Assembly: GCF_900100205.1 (NCBI RefSeq)
Contig: NZ_FNEQ01000001.1
Span: 1,116,001-1,180,000 of the forward strand
Source of the DNA: Duganella sp. OV510
GTDB lineage: Bacteria > Pseudomonadota > Gammaproteobacteria > Burkholderiales > Burkholderiaceae_D
Length of the DNA: 64,000 nt
Reading direction: 5' to 3'
A program made the position numbers and the translations under genes. Position 1 is the first letter of the stretch; the number at the start of each line of letters is the position of its first letter. Positions 34,383-44,560 of the stretch are shown piece after piece. The notes under the pieces are model-generated. The model worked only from the letters and a program-made list of their open reading frames with translations, ran no database searches and was not told where the DNA came from.

Positions 34383-36248
34383 TCACTCCATCAGCTTGCG
34401 GATATCCGGCAGCATGGCGTCGGCCCACAGTTGATAGCCCCACGGTGTCGGATGCAGGAAGTCCGGCATTACATCCGCCGACATCACGCCATCCTTCTGC
34501 AGGAACGCCTGGCCATAATCATGGAAGAACACGTGCTTGCCATCGTTGAGGGTCGCAACCATGCGGTTCAACTCCACTACCCGCTTGCGCTCCACGCTTT
34601 GCGGCGACTCGCCGTGCGGCAGAATGGCGTTCAGCAGAATGCGCGCATCCGGATACAGCTTGCGCAACTGCGCCACCACCAGCTTGACGCCATCAAAGGC
34701 TTGCGCCGGCGTCGCGTTGCAGAAGCTGAAGTTGTTGACGCCGATGGTCAGCACCACAGTCTTGGGACGCAGCTTTTCAGCGTGCCCGTTCTGCAAGCGC
34801 CACAACACATTGCCGGTATGGTCGCCGCCGATGCCGAAATTGGCCGTGCGCCACTGACCGAAGGAGCGCTTCCAGACATCCGCGTTCCAGCCCTCGGTGA
34901 TCGAGTCGCCAACAAACAGCAGGTCGACGCCGCCCTTGTCGGCGACTTCCACGTCTTCGTCGAACATCTGCTGCCAGCGGGTGCGCGACATCCAGTGGTA
35001 ACTCAGCTTGCGCGGCGCCGGCGTGGTGCTGCACGCCGCGCCATCCAGCGGCTGCGGCTTGAGGCGCAACAGCAGCACGCTATGCGGCGCCACCTTCGCT
35101 TCCAGCTTCTTGCCGGTATCGCCCGACTTGCCGCCCCAGATGTCTTGCCAGTCATAGGTTGCCAGCTTGAAGTCGAGTTCACGCTTGCTCAGCTCATCGC
35201 TGACCAGGTGCGCTTTCCAGTCATAGTTGACGCCGGCCGCCTGCTCGCCGCGATTCAGCACCATCAGCGCCCATTCGTTGTTCGCCAGCGGCTTGGCCCA
35301 GTATTCCAGTTTGCCGTCGTCGAAGAACTTCCAAGCCTGGATGCCGGCCTTGTCCTGGTTGATCGCGATGACATCCTTGTTCTCCAGGATGCGCAGCGTG
35401 GATTGCGGAATTTTGCGCAGGTCGTTGCCGAGGATGAGCGGTGACGCCATCATCGCCCAGATCGAGAAGTGCGCGCGGTCCTCGTCTTCCGTCATGCCCA
35501 TGCCGACTTCCAGCATGTCCATATCGTTCCAGTGGCCCGGGCCGGCGTACTTGCGCAAGCCGGCCTGGCGGTCGAAGATGCGCAACACACCAAGGCGCGA
35601 GTAAGCATCGTGATTCAGCTCGCAGTTCCAGCATGGATAAATGTCCGCGCTGGTGCGCCACGAATGGCCGATGTCCCTGGCCCACTCCCACGGCTTGTTG
35701 TCGCCCCATTCGCACATGCTGAAAAACATCGGCCGGCCAGCGGCACGGATGGCGTCGCGCATCGTGGTGTAGGCGCCCTGAGCGCTCAGGCCCTTGGTGT
35801 CGCACCAGTCATACTTGACGTAATCGATGCCCCAGCCGGCGTAGGTCTTGGCATCCTGATACTCGTGGCCACGGCTGCCCGGCTTGCCGCCGCAGGTGGT
35901 GGCGCCGGCGTCCGAATAAATGCCCAGCTTGAGGCCCTTGCTGTGCACATAATCTGCCAGCGCCTTCATCCCCGACGGGAAGCGTTCCGGGTCCGGATGG
36001 ATGAAGCCATCCTTGTCACGCTTGCCGTGCCAGCAGTCGTCGATGTTGACATACTCGTAGCCGGCATCCTTGAGACCCAGCCTGACCATGGCGTCCGCTG
36101 TATCGCGGATCAGCTTTTCGTTGATGTCGCAACCGAACGAGTTCCAGCTGTTCCAGCCCATCTGCGGCGTGTCGGCCAGCCCGGCAAACTTCTGGGCGTG
36201 GGCGTTGACGCTGACGATCATCGCCAGCAATACCAGCAGGCGCTTCAT
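34383..36248 (-). CDS. Fusion: GH27 alpha-galactosidase with C-terminal SGNH esterase
   Basis: The 621-residue exported protein (signal peptide to AHA, residue 18) has a GH27 barrel at about 20-310 with the nucleophile Asp147 in YVKYDWC and the acid/base Asp202 in RTSADI, then a beta domain to about 398. A short Pro-rich link leads to a second enzyme at about 420-621: GDSI with Ser449, GVNN at 503-506, and DFLH with Asp596 and His599, an SGNH/GDSL esterase. The pair could remove galactose and acetyl groups from the same galactomannan chain. Its ATG overlaps the GH5 stop by four bases. Confidence 0.9.
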   Translation of the reverse strand: MKRLLVLLAMIVSVNAHAQKFAGLADTPQMGWNSWNSFGCDINEKLIRDTADAMVRLGLKDAGYEYVNIDDCWHGKRDKDGFIHPDPERFPSGMKALADYVHSKGLKLGIYSDAGATTCGGKPGSRGHEYQDAKTYAGWGIDYVKYDWCDTKGLSAQGAYTTMRDAIRAAGRPMFFSMCEWGDNKPWEWARDIGHSWRTSADIYPCWNCELNHDAYSRLGVLRIFDRQAGLRKYAGPGHWNDMDMLEVGMGMTEDEDRAHFSIWAMMASPLILGNDLRKIPQSTLRILENKDVIAINQDKAGIQAWKFFDDGKLEYWAKPLANNEWALMVLNRGEQAAGVNYDWKAHLVSDELSKRELDFKLATYDWQDIWGGKSGDTGKKLEAKVAPHSVLLLRLKPQPLDGAACSTTPAPRKLSYHWMSRTRWQQMFDEDVEVADKGGVDLLFVGDSITEGWNADVWKRSFGQWRTANFGIGGDHTGNVLWRLQNGHAEKLRPKTVVLTIGVNNFSFCNATPAQAFDGVKLVVAQLRKLYPDARILLNAILPHGESPQSVERKRVVELNRMVATLNDGKHVFFHDYGQAFLQKDGVMSADVMPDFLHPTPWGYQLWADAMLPDIRKLME

Positions 36249-37567
36249 CGCTTGATACCGTGCAGTTTGTCGGCGTACTCCTTAATCAGCAGCAGCGAGC
36301 TGACGTCAGAATCGAACACCGAGTACAGGCCCTGCTCTTCCTGCGGCGGATCGCCGACGAAGTCATTGCCTGGCTTCCACCAGTAATCCGCATTGGCCGC
36401 GCGTCCCATGCCGCCCCATGCCCAGAAATTGAAGCCGGCGATCGGATCGCCTTTCTGTGCGCGGGTGGCGACGATGTCGAATACCTCGCGGTAGAAGCGG
36501 TCGCGGATCTTGGTCGTCGCCTTGATGCTGAACGACGGGCCGTCGCGGTCCAGGCCAAACTCCTCCAGCACGATGGGCTTGCCCAGCTTCTTGGCCAACT
36601 CGATGTGCGAGTTCAGGTAGTCACGGCTTTTGCCGATGGCGTTGTCCCAGCTGCCGGTTGGGTTGTTGGAGTCGAACCAACCCCAGTTCTTCGGCCACAG
36701 GTGGTAGGTCAGGTAGTCGACATTTTTGGTGCGGTGAGCATCCAGGAACAATTGCGCATCCTGCGCGGAGCCAGCCAGGCCTTCGCTGCCCGTGCTGACC
36801 AGATGGTTCTTGTCGAGACTATGGATGTAGCCCGCCACATCGTCGATCCATTTGACGTAGACTGCTTTTTCTTCCGCCGTCGACTTGCCGTTGCCCGGAC
36901 GCGGCTCATTCGCCAACTGCCAGGACAGGATGTGGGTGTCTTCGGTGTATGGCTTGCCGGTTATCGTGTTGACGCGCTTGACGATCTTGGCGATGACGTT
37001 GCGGTATTCGGTTTGCGCGGCGGCGTTGCGGTAGAAGCCGGCCGTCTTCTGCATATAGGTGTCGTAGTCCTTGGTCACGTTCGGGTCCAGCGCCGGCGTG
37101 CCTTCGAACCAGTTCAGGTACTGCGTCATGCCGCCAGACCACTGCCAGAAGTTATTCAGGTAGATCACCACGGTCATGTCACGCTTGGCCACTTCCGCCA
37201 TCAGGAAGTCCAGGCCGGCCAACAGGTTCTCATCGTACTGGCCTGGGGCGCTGGTGGTGGCCGGGCTGACGGCGCTCTTCATCTCGGTCTTTTCCGAGAC
37301 GGCCAGCACGCGCAGGTTGTTGATGCCGATGGCCTTCATGTTATCCAGCTCTTTCACCAGGCGTGCACGGTCGCCAACGCCGGTGGCGGCGCCGAGGTAG
37401 CCGCCGTACCAGAAGTTGGCGCCGGCGATGTAGTAAGCCTGGCCCTTGCGCGCAAAGTGCGTGTTCTTGACGGTGACGAAATCGCCCTTCGCGGCAGGCG
37501 CTGCCTCAACGATGCCACAGGCACCGATCATCATCGCCATCGCGCAGAATTTGTATAGTTGTTTCAA
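36245..37567 (-). CDS. GH5 endo-beta-mannanase-like glycoside hydrolase
   Basis: The 440-residue exported enzyme (signal peptide to about residue 22) resembles GH5 subfamily 7 mannanases: GANFWYGGYLGA near 49-60, SWQLANEPRP with the acid/base Glu221, and VLEEFG with the nucleophile Glu336. MTVVIYLNNFWQWSGGM is typical of this group. It lies 15 bases after GH3 and overlaps GH27 by four bases, so it belongs to the same operon. The endo-mannanase call is by motif; exo activity is possible. Confidence 0.87.
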   Translation of the reverse strand: MKQLYKFCAMAMMIGACGIVEAAPAAKGDFVTVKNTHFARKGQAYYIAGANFWYGGYLGAATGVGDRARLVKELDNMKAIGINNLRVLAVSEKTEMKSAVSPATTSAPGQYDENLLAGLDFLMAEVAKRDMTVVIYLNNFWQWSGGMTQYLNWFEGTPALDPNVTKDYDTYMQKTAGFYRNAAAQTEYRNVIAKIVKRVNTITGKPYTEDTHILSWQLANEPRPGNGKSTAEEKAVYVKWIDDVAGYIHSLDKNHLVSTGSEGLAGSAQDAQLFLDAHRTKNVDYLTYHLWPKNWGWFDSNNPTGSWDNAIGKSRDYLNSHIELAKKLGKPIVLEEFGLDRDGPSFSIKATTKIRDRFYREVFDIVATRAQKGDPIAGFNFWAWGGMGRAANADYWWKPGNDFVGDPPQEEQGLYSVFDSDVSSLLLIKEYADKLHGIKR

Positions 37568-37582
37568 GTCTCGCTCCTCTGT

Positions 37583-39775
37583 TTATTTTCCGTTGACGTT
37601 CAGCGTGCGCTGCGGCAGCTGGACAGTGATGCTTGTCGCTTTGGCGTCTGCCGCGTCATGCGCCAGCAGCACCTTGTAACCACCTTTTGCGATGCGCCAG
37701 GTCTTGCTCTTGCTGTCGAAAACGCCCAGCAGGCGCGGGTCGACCGTGACGCTGACTTCCTTGCTTTCGCCCGGCGCCAGCTCCACCTTGTCCCAGCCGG
37801 CCAGACGTTTCGGCGCTTCCCATTTGGCGTTCAGCGGCGCCACATACAGCTGCGGCACATCTTTGCCTTTGACAGCGCCGGTATTCGTTACCTTGAAACT
37901 GAGCGACAGCTTGCCGTCCTTCTGGCTGGACTTCAGGCCCGAGTAGGCAAACTGCGTGTACGACAGGCCGTGACCAAACGGGAACAGCGGCTTCAGCCCC
38001 TTGAGGTCAAACCACTTGTAGCCAACCGCCGCGCCTTCATGATAGTTGACCGTGAAACGCACGGTTTCGTTTTTCGGATCGCCATCCAGCTTGGGACGCG
38101 GCAGCTGGCTCTCCGAGGCTGGGAAGGTCGCCGGCAAGTGGCCGGACGGATTAACTTCGCCAAACAGCACGCGCGCAATGGCCTCGCCACCGGCACTGCC
38201 CGGATACCACGCCTGGAGGATGCCGGCAGCCTGCTCCACCCACGGCATCAGCACCGGGCCGGAAGTTTCCAGCACCACCACGGTCTTTGGATTGGCCTTG
38301 GCGACAGCGGAAATCACCGCGTCCTGATTATCCGGCAGCGACAGCGACACCGCGTCCAGCGCCTCACCCACCCACTGCTGCGCGAACACCAGCACGACAT
38401 CCGCATCGGCGGCCGCCTTGGCTGCGGCGACAGGGTCCTTGCCGTCATTAAAACTGACCGAAGCGCCAGGTGCGCGCGCCTGAATCGCTTTCAATGGCGA
38501 CGAAGGGTGATACACCACTGGTCCAGGCCACGAAGTCGGCGCAATGCCCGGCACCGCGTTGCCACCTATCGGATATACCAGCGATGAACCGCCACCGGCC
38601 AGCACGCCGACATCCGCATGCGCACCAATGATGACGATCTTCTTCGCGCCAGCCTTCAGCGGCAGCACGCTGTTGGCATTCTTCAGCAGCACCATGCCCT
38701 CTTCCGCATCGATGCGGCTGACCACACTGTTGGCGGCATAGTCGATCTTGCCGCCTTCGGCGACCGGATGGTCCACCACGCCGTTGGCAAACATGGCGCG
38801 CAGCACGCGGAACACCATGTTGTCGAAGCGCGCCTGTGACACATGGCCATTGGTGACAGCTTCCTCCAGCGCACCGCCGAAGTATGCCGACTTGTCGAAC
38901 TCCCAGGCGGACTGCTGATCGAGGCCAGCGTTCGCGGCTTCCACCGTGCTGTGCGCAGCGCCCCAGTCGGTCATGACATAGCCCTTGTAGCCCCAGTCCT
39001 TCTTCAACACCTGGTTCAACAGGTAATCGTTCTCGCAAGCGTAGACGCCATTCAGACGGTTGTATGAGCACATGACCGAGCCGGGATCGGCCTGCTCCAT
39101 CAGGAACTGGAACGCCAGCAGATCGGACATGCGATTGCTGGCGTCGTCCAGCCGGACATCCACCACGAAGCGCCCAGTCTCCTGGTCATTGACGGCGTAG
39201 TGCTTCATGGTGGCGATGACGTTGTTGGACTGGATGCCCTTGACCTGCTCCGCCACCATGCTGCCGGCCAGCAGAGGATCTTCACCGGCGTATTCGAAAT
39301 TGCGGCCGTTGCGCGGCTCGCGCAGCAGATTGACGCCACCGGCCAGCATGACATTAAAGCCGGAAGCGCGCGCTTCGGACCCGATCATCGCGCCGCCCTT
39401 GTAGGCCAGCGCGCGGTCCCAGGTGGCGGTGGTAGCCAGGCCGGAAGGCAGCGAGGTACGTTCGCGCGGCGTCTTGCTCGCCTGCGTGGCGACGCCCAGG
39501 CCGGCATCCGTCTCGAACAGCGCCGGCAGGCCAAGGCGCGGCACGCCCTCGATGTAGCCGGCCGAGAAAGGCAGCGCTGCCGGATGCTTCTTGTGCTGGT
39601 CGCGGTCGGAACCGAAGTGGCCCATCACCCAGCGCAGTTTTTCCTGCTGCGTCATCGCCTTCAGCGCAAGTTCGGCGCGCTGGTCGGCGCTCAGCGACTT
39701 GTCCATCCATGGTTGCTCGGCCGCCTGCGCCGACATCGCGGCCAGGGCGAATGCGATCGCCAGTTTCAACTTCAT
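37583..39775 (-). CDS. GH3 beta-glycosidase
   Basis: The 730-residue exported enzyme (signal peptide to AQA, residue 18) has the GH3 N-terminal barrel with KHYAVNDQE and the nucleophile Asp270 in YVMTDWGAA, the alpha/beta sandwich (about 370-600), and a fibronectin-III-like end (about 620-730). GH3 members cleave beta-glucosides, and some trim manno- or glucomanno-oligomers, which would fit this operon. The ATG at 39775 overlaps the transporter stop by four bases; a long open frame upstream is only a shadow of the transporter gene. Confidence 0.93.
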   Translation of the reverse strand: MKLKLAIAFALAAMSAQAAEQPWMDKSLSADQRAELALKAMTQQEKLRWVMGHFGSDRDQHKKHPAALPFSAGYIEGVPRLGLPALFETDAGLGVATQASKTPRERTSLPSGLATTATWDRALAYKGGAMIGSEARASGFNVMLAGGVNLLREPRNGRNFEYAGEDPLLAGSMVAEQVKGIQSNNVIATMKHYAVNDQETGRFVVDVRLDDASNRMSDLLAFQFLMEQADPGSVMCSYNRLNGVYACENDYLLNQVLKKDWGYKGYVMTDWGAAHSTVEAANAGLDQQSAWEFDKSAYFGGALEEAVTNGHVSQARFDNMVFRVLRAMFANGVVDHPVAEGGKIDYAANSVVSRIDAEEGMVLLKNANSVLPLKAGAKKIVIIGAHADVGVLAGGGSSLVYPIGGNAVPGIAPTSWPGPVVYHPSSPLKAIQARAPGASVSFNDGKDPVAAAKAAADADVVLVFAQQWVGEALDAVSLSLPDNQDAVISAVAKANPKTVVVLETSGPVLMPWVEQAAGILQAWYPGSAGGEAIARVLFGEVNPSGHLPATFPASESQLPRPKLDGDPKNETVRFTVNYHEGAAVGYKWFDLKGLKPLFPFGHGLSYTQFAYSGLKSSQKDGKLSLSFKVTNTGAVKGKDVPQLYVAPLNAKWEAPKRLAGWDKVELAPGESKEVSVTVDPRLLGVFDSKSKTWRIAKGGYKVLLAHDAADAKATSITVQLPQRTLNVNGK

Positions 39776-41046
39776 ACAGTCTCCTTGTTGTGGTACATGC
39801 CGGCGTATTTCAAGCCGAAATAGAGGATGAACACATAGCAGGCGGCGGGCACGAAGAACGACTGTTGCAGGCCGATGGTATCCGCCAGCAGGCCTTGCGC
39901 GAAAGGCACCAGTGCGCCGCCGACGATCGCCATGCACAGAATGCCCGAGCCCTGGCCGGTCTGCTTGCCCAGCTTGTGCAGTGCCATGCTGAAGATGGTC
40001 GGGAACATGATGGAGTTGAACAGGCCGACCGCAATGATCGACCACATGGCCAACTGGCCATGGCCAAAGATCGCCAGCAGGATCAGAATGATGGAAGCAG
40101 TCGCGTTAAACGCCAGCGCCTTGCCTGGACTGATGTAGCGCATGACGGCAAAGCCGATGAAGCGGCCGATCATGGCGCCGCCCCAGTAATAGCTGACGTA
40201 GTGCGCCGCATCGCCATGCGACAGGCCGGCGATATTCGCCTCGCCGAGGAAATTAATCAGGAAGCTGCCGATGCTGACCTCTCCACCGACGTACAGGAAG
40301 ATGCCAATGGCGCCCAGCAGCAGGTGGCGGTGCGCCAGCACGCCAGTGCTGACGGACGACATCGCGCCGCCCTCTTCATCTGCGTGCATGATCTTCGGCA
40401 GGCGCACCAGCGCAAACAGCATCGCCAGCGCCAGCAGCGCCGCCGCCAGCGCGAGATACGGCCCCTGCACCGCCGCTGCTTCCTCCGCCTTGCTGCGGAC
40501 GATGCCAGCAACGGCAGGCGCGCCTTCGGCCAGGATCAGCACACCGCCCAGCGCCGGCGCAATGGTCGTACCCAGCGAATTGAAGGCTTGCGTCAGCGTC
40601 AGCCGACTGGAGGCGGTGGCGGGCGCGCCCAGCACCGTGACAAACGGATTGGCCGCCACTTGCAGGATGGTGATGCCGCTGGCCAGCACGAAGAACGCCA
40701 GCAGGAACAAGGCATAGCCACTGGTCGACGCCGGGAAGAACAATGCGCAGCCGGCGGCCGCCAGCACCAGTCCACTGACCGCGCCGCGCTGGTAGCCGAT
40801 TTTCTTGATCAGCATCCCGGCCGGCAGCGAAACGATGAAGTAGGCGCCAAAGAAGCAGAACTGCACCAGCATGGCCTGTACATAGTTCAGCGTGTAGATC
40901 GATTTCAGGTGCGGAATCAGCACGTCATTCAGTGAGGTCAGTAGCCCCCACATGAAAAACAATAGCGTGATGATAATCAGCGGGACGGTGTTGCCACCTT
41001 CCGCATGGGCGTGCGGGTGCACTGTTGCGGGTGCAACGTGTTCCAT
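39772..41046 (-). CDS. Sugar MFS transporter, FucP/GluP type
   Basis: The 424-residue protein has 12 membrane helices and the FucP-family style [19 protein letters not shown] and [10 protein letters not shown] near the start, with [10 protein letters not shown] and [14 protein letters not shown]. FucP/GluP/NagP relatives are proton/sugar symporters for fucose, glucose, galactose, mannose or GlcNAc. It is the first gene of the minus-strand mannan operon, and its promoter region holds two LacI-type operators. Mannose is the predicted substrate. Confidence 0.9.
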   Translation of the reverse strand: MEHVAPATVHPHAHAEGGNTVPLIIITLLFFMWGLLTSLNDVLIPHLKSIYTLNYVQAMLVQFCFFGAYFIVSLPAGMLIKKIGYQRGAVSGLVLAAAGCALFFPASTSGYALFLLAFFVLASGITILQVAANPFVTVLGAPATASSRLTLTQAFNSLGTTIAPALGGVLILAEGAPAVAGIVRSKAEEAAAVQGPYLALAAALLALAMLFALVRLPKIMHADEEGGAMSSVSTGVLAHRHLLLGAIGIFLYVGGEVSIGSFLINFLGEANIAGLSHGDAAHYVSYYWGGAMIGRFIGFAVMRYISPGKALAFNATASIILILLAIFGHGQLAMWSIIAVGLFNSIMFPTIFSMALHKLGKQTGQGSGILCMAIVGGALVPFAQGLLADTIGLQQSFFVPAACYVFILYFGLKYAGMYHNKETV

Positions 41047-41142
41047 GAGCGTCTCCTCGTATGGATGGTTTTTATATTATTGATAAAAATATTCTGCATA
41101 GTTGCCGCCGGCCGGTCAAACACCAAGCGAATTTCGGCCTCA

Positions 41143-41163
41143 GTTTAGCCATATTCACTAAAT
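41143..41163. promoter_or_regulatory. Candidate LacI-type operator 1
   Basis: GTTTAG-N9-CTAAAT is a 21-bp near-perfect palindrome in the divergent gap between the transporter and the LacI gene. Its centre is 28 bases from that of operator 2. Confidence 0.65.
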
Positions 41164-41170
41164 TGAGCGT

Positions 41171-41191
41171 GTTTAGTAAATTACGCTAAAC
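41171..41191. promoter_or_regulatory. Candidate LacI-type operator 2
   Basis: GTTTAG-N9-CTAAAC is a 21-bp palindrome with perfect 6-base arms, 82 bases before the LacI start and 124 bases before the transporter start. Two such sites in one divergent promoter suggest autoregulation and control of both operons. Confidence 0.7.
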
Positions 41192-41272
41192 TCAAAGGCC
41201 AACTCGCTATCGCGGTTGACCGTCAATAACGCTAATGCAAGACTTCCATCACACCGAGGAGACACAAAAATA

Positions 41273-42301
41273 ATGGGGACGAATATCACGATCAGGGACA
41301 TCGCCCGTGTCGCGGGCGTATCAGCGGGGACGATTTCACGCGCGTTGAAAAATGAACCCGGCCTGACCGAAGCCACCCGCCAGATGGTGCTGGAAACGGC
41401 GCGCGGTCTGGGCTACGATTTTTGCAAGCTGCGGCCGAAACGCCTGCGCCGCCTGACCTTCCTGCTGCACCGCCAGCACAACACGGCGGCCAGCAGTCCG
41501 TTTTATTCGCCGGTGCTGCACGGTGCGGAGGAAGCCTGCCGCAAGCAAGGCATCGTGCTGTCGTTCATGGCGGTGGGCCCGGCCGATGGCCTGATCGACC
41601 AGATCCGCATGCACGCGCCGGACGGCATTGTGTGCGCCGGCTTCTTCGAACCGGAGACGCTGAGCGCCCTGCGCTCGACCGGCAAGCAACTGGTGCTGAT
41701 CGATATGAAGCTGCGCGGTTACAGCTCGGTCAACCCGGACAATATGATGGGGGGCTACCTGGCGACCAAGCACCTGATCGATACCGGCCGCACGCGCATC
41801 GGCTTCATTTCCGGCCCGTTATCGCATTACTCGATCCGCGAACGCGCGCGCGGCTACCGGCAAGCGCTGTTCGAGGAAGGCATCCTTGGCGATCCGCGCA
41901 TGGAGGCCTACCTGCCGGACGGCGTCGACCTGGAAATCGGCGCCTGGGAAGCGACCGAGCAGCTGCTGTCGCTGCCGCATCCGCCGGATGCGCTGTTCTG
42001 CTACAACGACAGCGCCGCGCTGGTGGCGATGCGCTGCTGCCTGGCCAAGGGATTGAAAGTCCCGCACGACATCGCCATCGTCGGCTTCGACGATATCTCG
42101 ACCGCCGTGCTGGGACACCGTCCGCTGACCACGCTGCGCATCGACAAAAAAGAACTGGGTGCGTTGGGCGTGGACATGCTGCTCAACGGCCAGCAAGAAG
42201 AGCCGGTGGAGAAGATCGCGCCGGTGGAATTAATCGTACGCGCCAGTACCGTCATGGACGGCTGGCGACCCAAGAACCTCGTCAACTTCAAACGGACCTG
42301 A
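41273..42301 (+). CDS. LacI-family transcriptional regulator of the mannan locus
   Basis: The 342-residue protein has the LacI helix-turn-helix at the start (ITIRDIARVAGVSAGTISRA) with the hinge region near 50-60 and a sugar-binding effector domain (VGFDDISTAVLG, HRPLTTLRID). I use the ATG at 41273, which places the helix-turn-helix at the usual N-terminal position; GAGGAG is at 41256-41261, a long spacing. It precedes the AGE and kinase genes by two bases and one base and should sense mannose or a manno-oligomer. Confidence 0.92.
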   Translation: MGTNITIRDIARVAGVSAGTISRALKNEPGLTEATRQMVLETARGLGYDFCKLRPKRLRRLTFLLHRQHNTAASSPFYSPVLHGAEEACRKQGIVLSFMAVGPADGLIDQIRMHAPDGIVCAGFFEPETLSALRSTGKQLVLIDMKLRGYSSVNPDNMMGGYLATKHLIDTGRTRIGFISGPLSHYSIRERARGYRQALFEEGILGDPRMEAYLPDGVDLEIGAWEATEQLLSLPHPPDALFCYNDSAALVAMRCCLAKGLKVPHDIAIVGFDDISTAVLGHRPLTTLRIDKKELGALGVDMLLNGQQEEPVEKIAPVELIVRASTVMDGWRPKNLVNFKRT

Positions 42302-42303
42302 TA

Positions 42304-43512
42304 ATGGCCCCTGATTTCCGCTCCCGCAGCACGCTGCTGAACCACATCCGCCACACCAAGCATTTTTACGACGCCCGCTGCGTTGATCCCAGCGGCGGCC
42401 TGTATCACTTCTATAAAGACGACGGCACTGTCTACGATGCGCACACGCGCCATCTGGTGAGCAGCACCCGCTTCGTCTTCAACTATGCGATGGCGTGGCG
42501 CCAGTTTGGCGACGTGGAAGATCGCCAGCGCCTGCGTCATGCGCTGTCCTTCCTGCGCGACGCGCACCGCGATCCTGCCACCGGCGGCTACGCATGGCAG
42601 CTGGACTGGAACAACGGCGAACGCCGCGTCACCGACGGCACCAACCACTGCTACGGCCTGGCCTTCGTGCTGCTGGCCTACAGCCACGCGCTGATGGCTG
42701 GTGAAACGCAGGCGGCGCCATGGATCGCCGAAACCTTCGAACTGATGGAAAAGCGCTTCTGGGAAGCGCAGCACGGCCTGTACGCTGACGAGGCCAGCGC
42801 CGACTGGTCGCACCTGGACAGCTATCGCGGCCAGAACGCCAATATGCACGCTTGCGAAGCGCTGATCGCCGCCTTTGAAGCGACCGGCGAGCGCGCCTAC
42901 CTGCTGCGCGCTGAAACGCTGGCGCGCAACATCACCATCCGCCAGGCGGCGTTGGCCGACAACATGGTGTGGGAACACTATCACTCCGACTGGTCGGTGG
43001 ACACGGAATACAACCGCCACGACAAGACCAACATCTTCCGTCCATGGGGCTACCAGCCCGGCCACCTGACCGAATGGGCCAAGCTGCTGCTATTGCTGGA
43101 GCGCCATGCAGCCCACCTGTCGCAAAATCCGAACTGGCTGCTGCCGCGCGCGGCGGAGCTGTTCGACGCGGCGCTGGCGAAAGCCTGGGACCACGAACAC
43201 GGCGGCATCTACTACGGCTTCGCGCCGGACGGCAGCATCTGCGACGACATCAAATACTTCTGGGTGCAGGCCGAGAGCCTGGCGACCGCCGCCCTGCTGG
43301 CGGCGCGTACCGGCGAGCATCGCTACTGGACCTGGTACGACAAGATCTGGGCCTACAGCTGGGAGCATTTCGTCGATCACCAGCATGGCGCCTGGTATCG
43401 CATTCTCGCGCCGGACAACAGCAAGCTGACCGACGAGAAAAGCCCGGCCGGCAAGGTGGACTACCACACCATGGGCGCCTGCTACGAAGTGCTCAATGTG
43501 GTGAAAGACTGA
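42304..43512 (+). CDS. AGE-family epimerase/isomerase, probable D-mannose isomerase
   Basis: The 402-residue cytosolic (alpha/alpha)6-barrel protein has RGQNANMHACEALIAAFEAT and PWGYQPGHLTEWAKLLL, the latter with the His found in mannose isomerases of the AGE superfamily, and DYHTMGACYE at the end. The superfamily includes N-acylglucosamine epimerase, cellobiose 2-epimerase and mannose isomerase. With a fructokinase-like gene next to it, conversion of mannose to fructose is the best reading. It starts two bases after the LacI gene. Confidence 0.85.
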   Translation: MAPDFRSRSTLLNHIRHTKHFYDARCVDPSGGLYHFYKDDGTVYDAHTRHLVSSTRFVFNYAMAWRQFGDVEDRQRLRHALSFLRDAHRDPATGGYAWQLDWNNGERRVTDGTNHCYGLAFVLLAYSHALMAGETQAAPWIAETFELMEKRFWEAQHGLYADEASADWSHLDSYRGQNANMHACEALIAAFEATGERAYLLRAETLARNITIRQAALADNMVWEHYHSDWSVDTEYNRHDKTNIFRPWGYQPGHLTEWAKLLLLLERHAAHLSQNPNWLLPRAAELFDAALAKAWDHEHGGIYYGFAPDGSICDDIKYFWVQAESLATAALLAARTGEHRYWTWYDKIWAYSWEHFVDHQHGAWYRILAPDNSKLTDEKSPAGKVDYHTMGACYEVLNVVKD

Positions 43513-43513
43513 G

Positions 43514-44419
43514 ATGACGGCATTCCCCTTGTTTATCGCAGCGGGCGAAGCGCTGACCGACATGGTGGTGCAGGACGGCGCGCAGCAGCACTGGTACAGC
43601 CTCACCGGCGGCTCGACCTGGAATGTGGCACGCACGATGGCCGCGCTGGATGTGCCGACCGCGTTTGCCGGCGCGATCAGCAAAGATGTCTTCGGCGACG
43701 CGCTGTGGCGTGCCAGCGAAGCGGCGCGGCTGGACCTGCGCTTCCTGCAGCGTTACGCGAAATCGCCGCTGCTGGCCATCGTCCACCGCACCGATCCACC
43801 GGCCTACTTCTTCATCGGCGACGATGCCGCCGACCTGCATTTCGATGCGGCGCAGCTGCCGCAAGGCTGGCGCGGGCACTGCAAGTGGGTGCACTTCGGC
43901 GGCATCAGCCTGGCGCGCGAGCCGCTGGCCGGCAAGCTGTTGGCGCTGGCCGAGCAGCTGAAACATGAGGGTGTGCGCATCAGCTACGATCCCAACTACC
44001 GCGTGCTGATGGACGAGCGCTATGACACCACGCTGCGCCGCATGACAGCGCTGGCCGATGTGATCAAGGTCTCCGAAGAAGACCTGGCGGGCCTGTTCCG
44101 CACCGACGATATCGCCGGCGCCTTCGACACGCTGCGCAGCTGGAACCCGGCCGCCACCTACCTGTACACCAAAGGCGCGGATGGCGCCTCGCTGCATATC
44201 GGCGACCAAAGCTGGTCACAGCCGGCGCCACGCATCGAGGTGGTGGACACGGTAGGCGCCGGCGACGCCAGCATCGCCGCGCTGGCCTGGAGCATGATGC
44301 ACCGCATCGACGCGACGCCGTTGCAGCACCTGCAATTCTCGGTAGCCGCAGGCGCCGCCGCCTGCCTCGGCCCCGGCGCCTCGCCGCCATCGATTCAGGC
44401 AGTTGAAAGCTTGTTATAA
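43514..44419 (+). CDS. PfkB-family sugar kinase, probable fructokinase
   Basis: The 301-residue kinase has GGSTWNVARTMAALDVPTAF near the N-terminus and the PfkB signature VVDTVGAGDASIAAL near 244-258, where the Asp in GAGD is the catalytic base. It starts one base after the AGE gene. It would make fructose 6-phosphate from the product of the AGE enzyme; mannose or another hexose cannot be ruled out. Confidence 0.88.
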   Translation: MTAFPLFIAAGEALTDMVVQDGAQQHWYSLTGGSTWNVARTMAALDVPTAFAGAISKDVFGDALWRASEAARLDLRFLQRYAKSPLLAIVHRTDPPAYFFIGDDAADLHFDAAQLPQGWRGHCKWVHFGGISLAREPLAGKLLALAEQLKHEGVRISYDPNYRVLMDERYDTTLRRMTALADVIKVSEEDLAGLFRTDDIAGAFDTLRSWNPAATYLYTKGADGASLHIGDQSWSQPAPRIEVVDTVGAGDASIAALAWSMMHRIDATPLQHLQFSVAAGAAACLGPGASPPSIQAVESLL

Positions 44420-44560
44420 GCAAAACAAAAATTATCAATTCACCCATACCAAAAGGCAGTTCTGGCGTATTAGCAACAATTAATACAATTCAGCACTCAC
44501 GACAGGGTTAATGCAGGTGATAAACTTGGGAGGTCACTAGACAAACAAGAGAGGTATTCC

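Noticed and set aside
37583..40045. Longer GH3 protein starting at 40045
   Set aside because: The extra 90 residues overlap the transporter gene and have no signal peptide; the ATG at 39775 starts a clean signal peptide.
41216..41272. LacI regulator start at 41216
   Set aside because: It would add 19 residues before the helix-turn-helix, which in LacI proteins begins within the first few residues.
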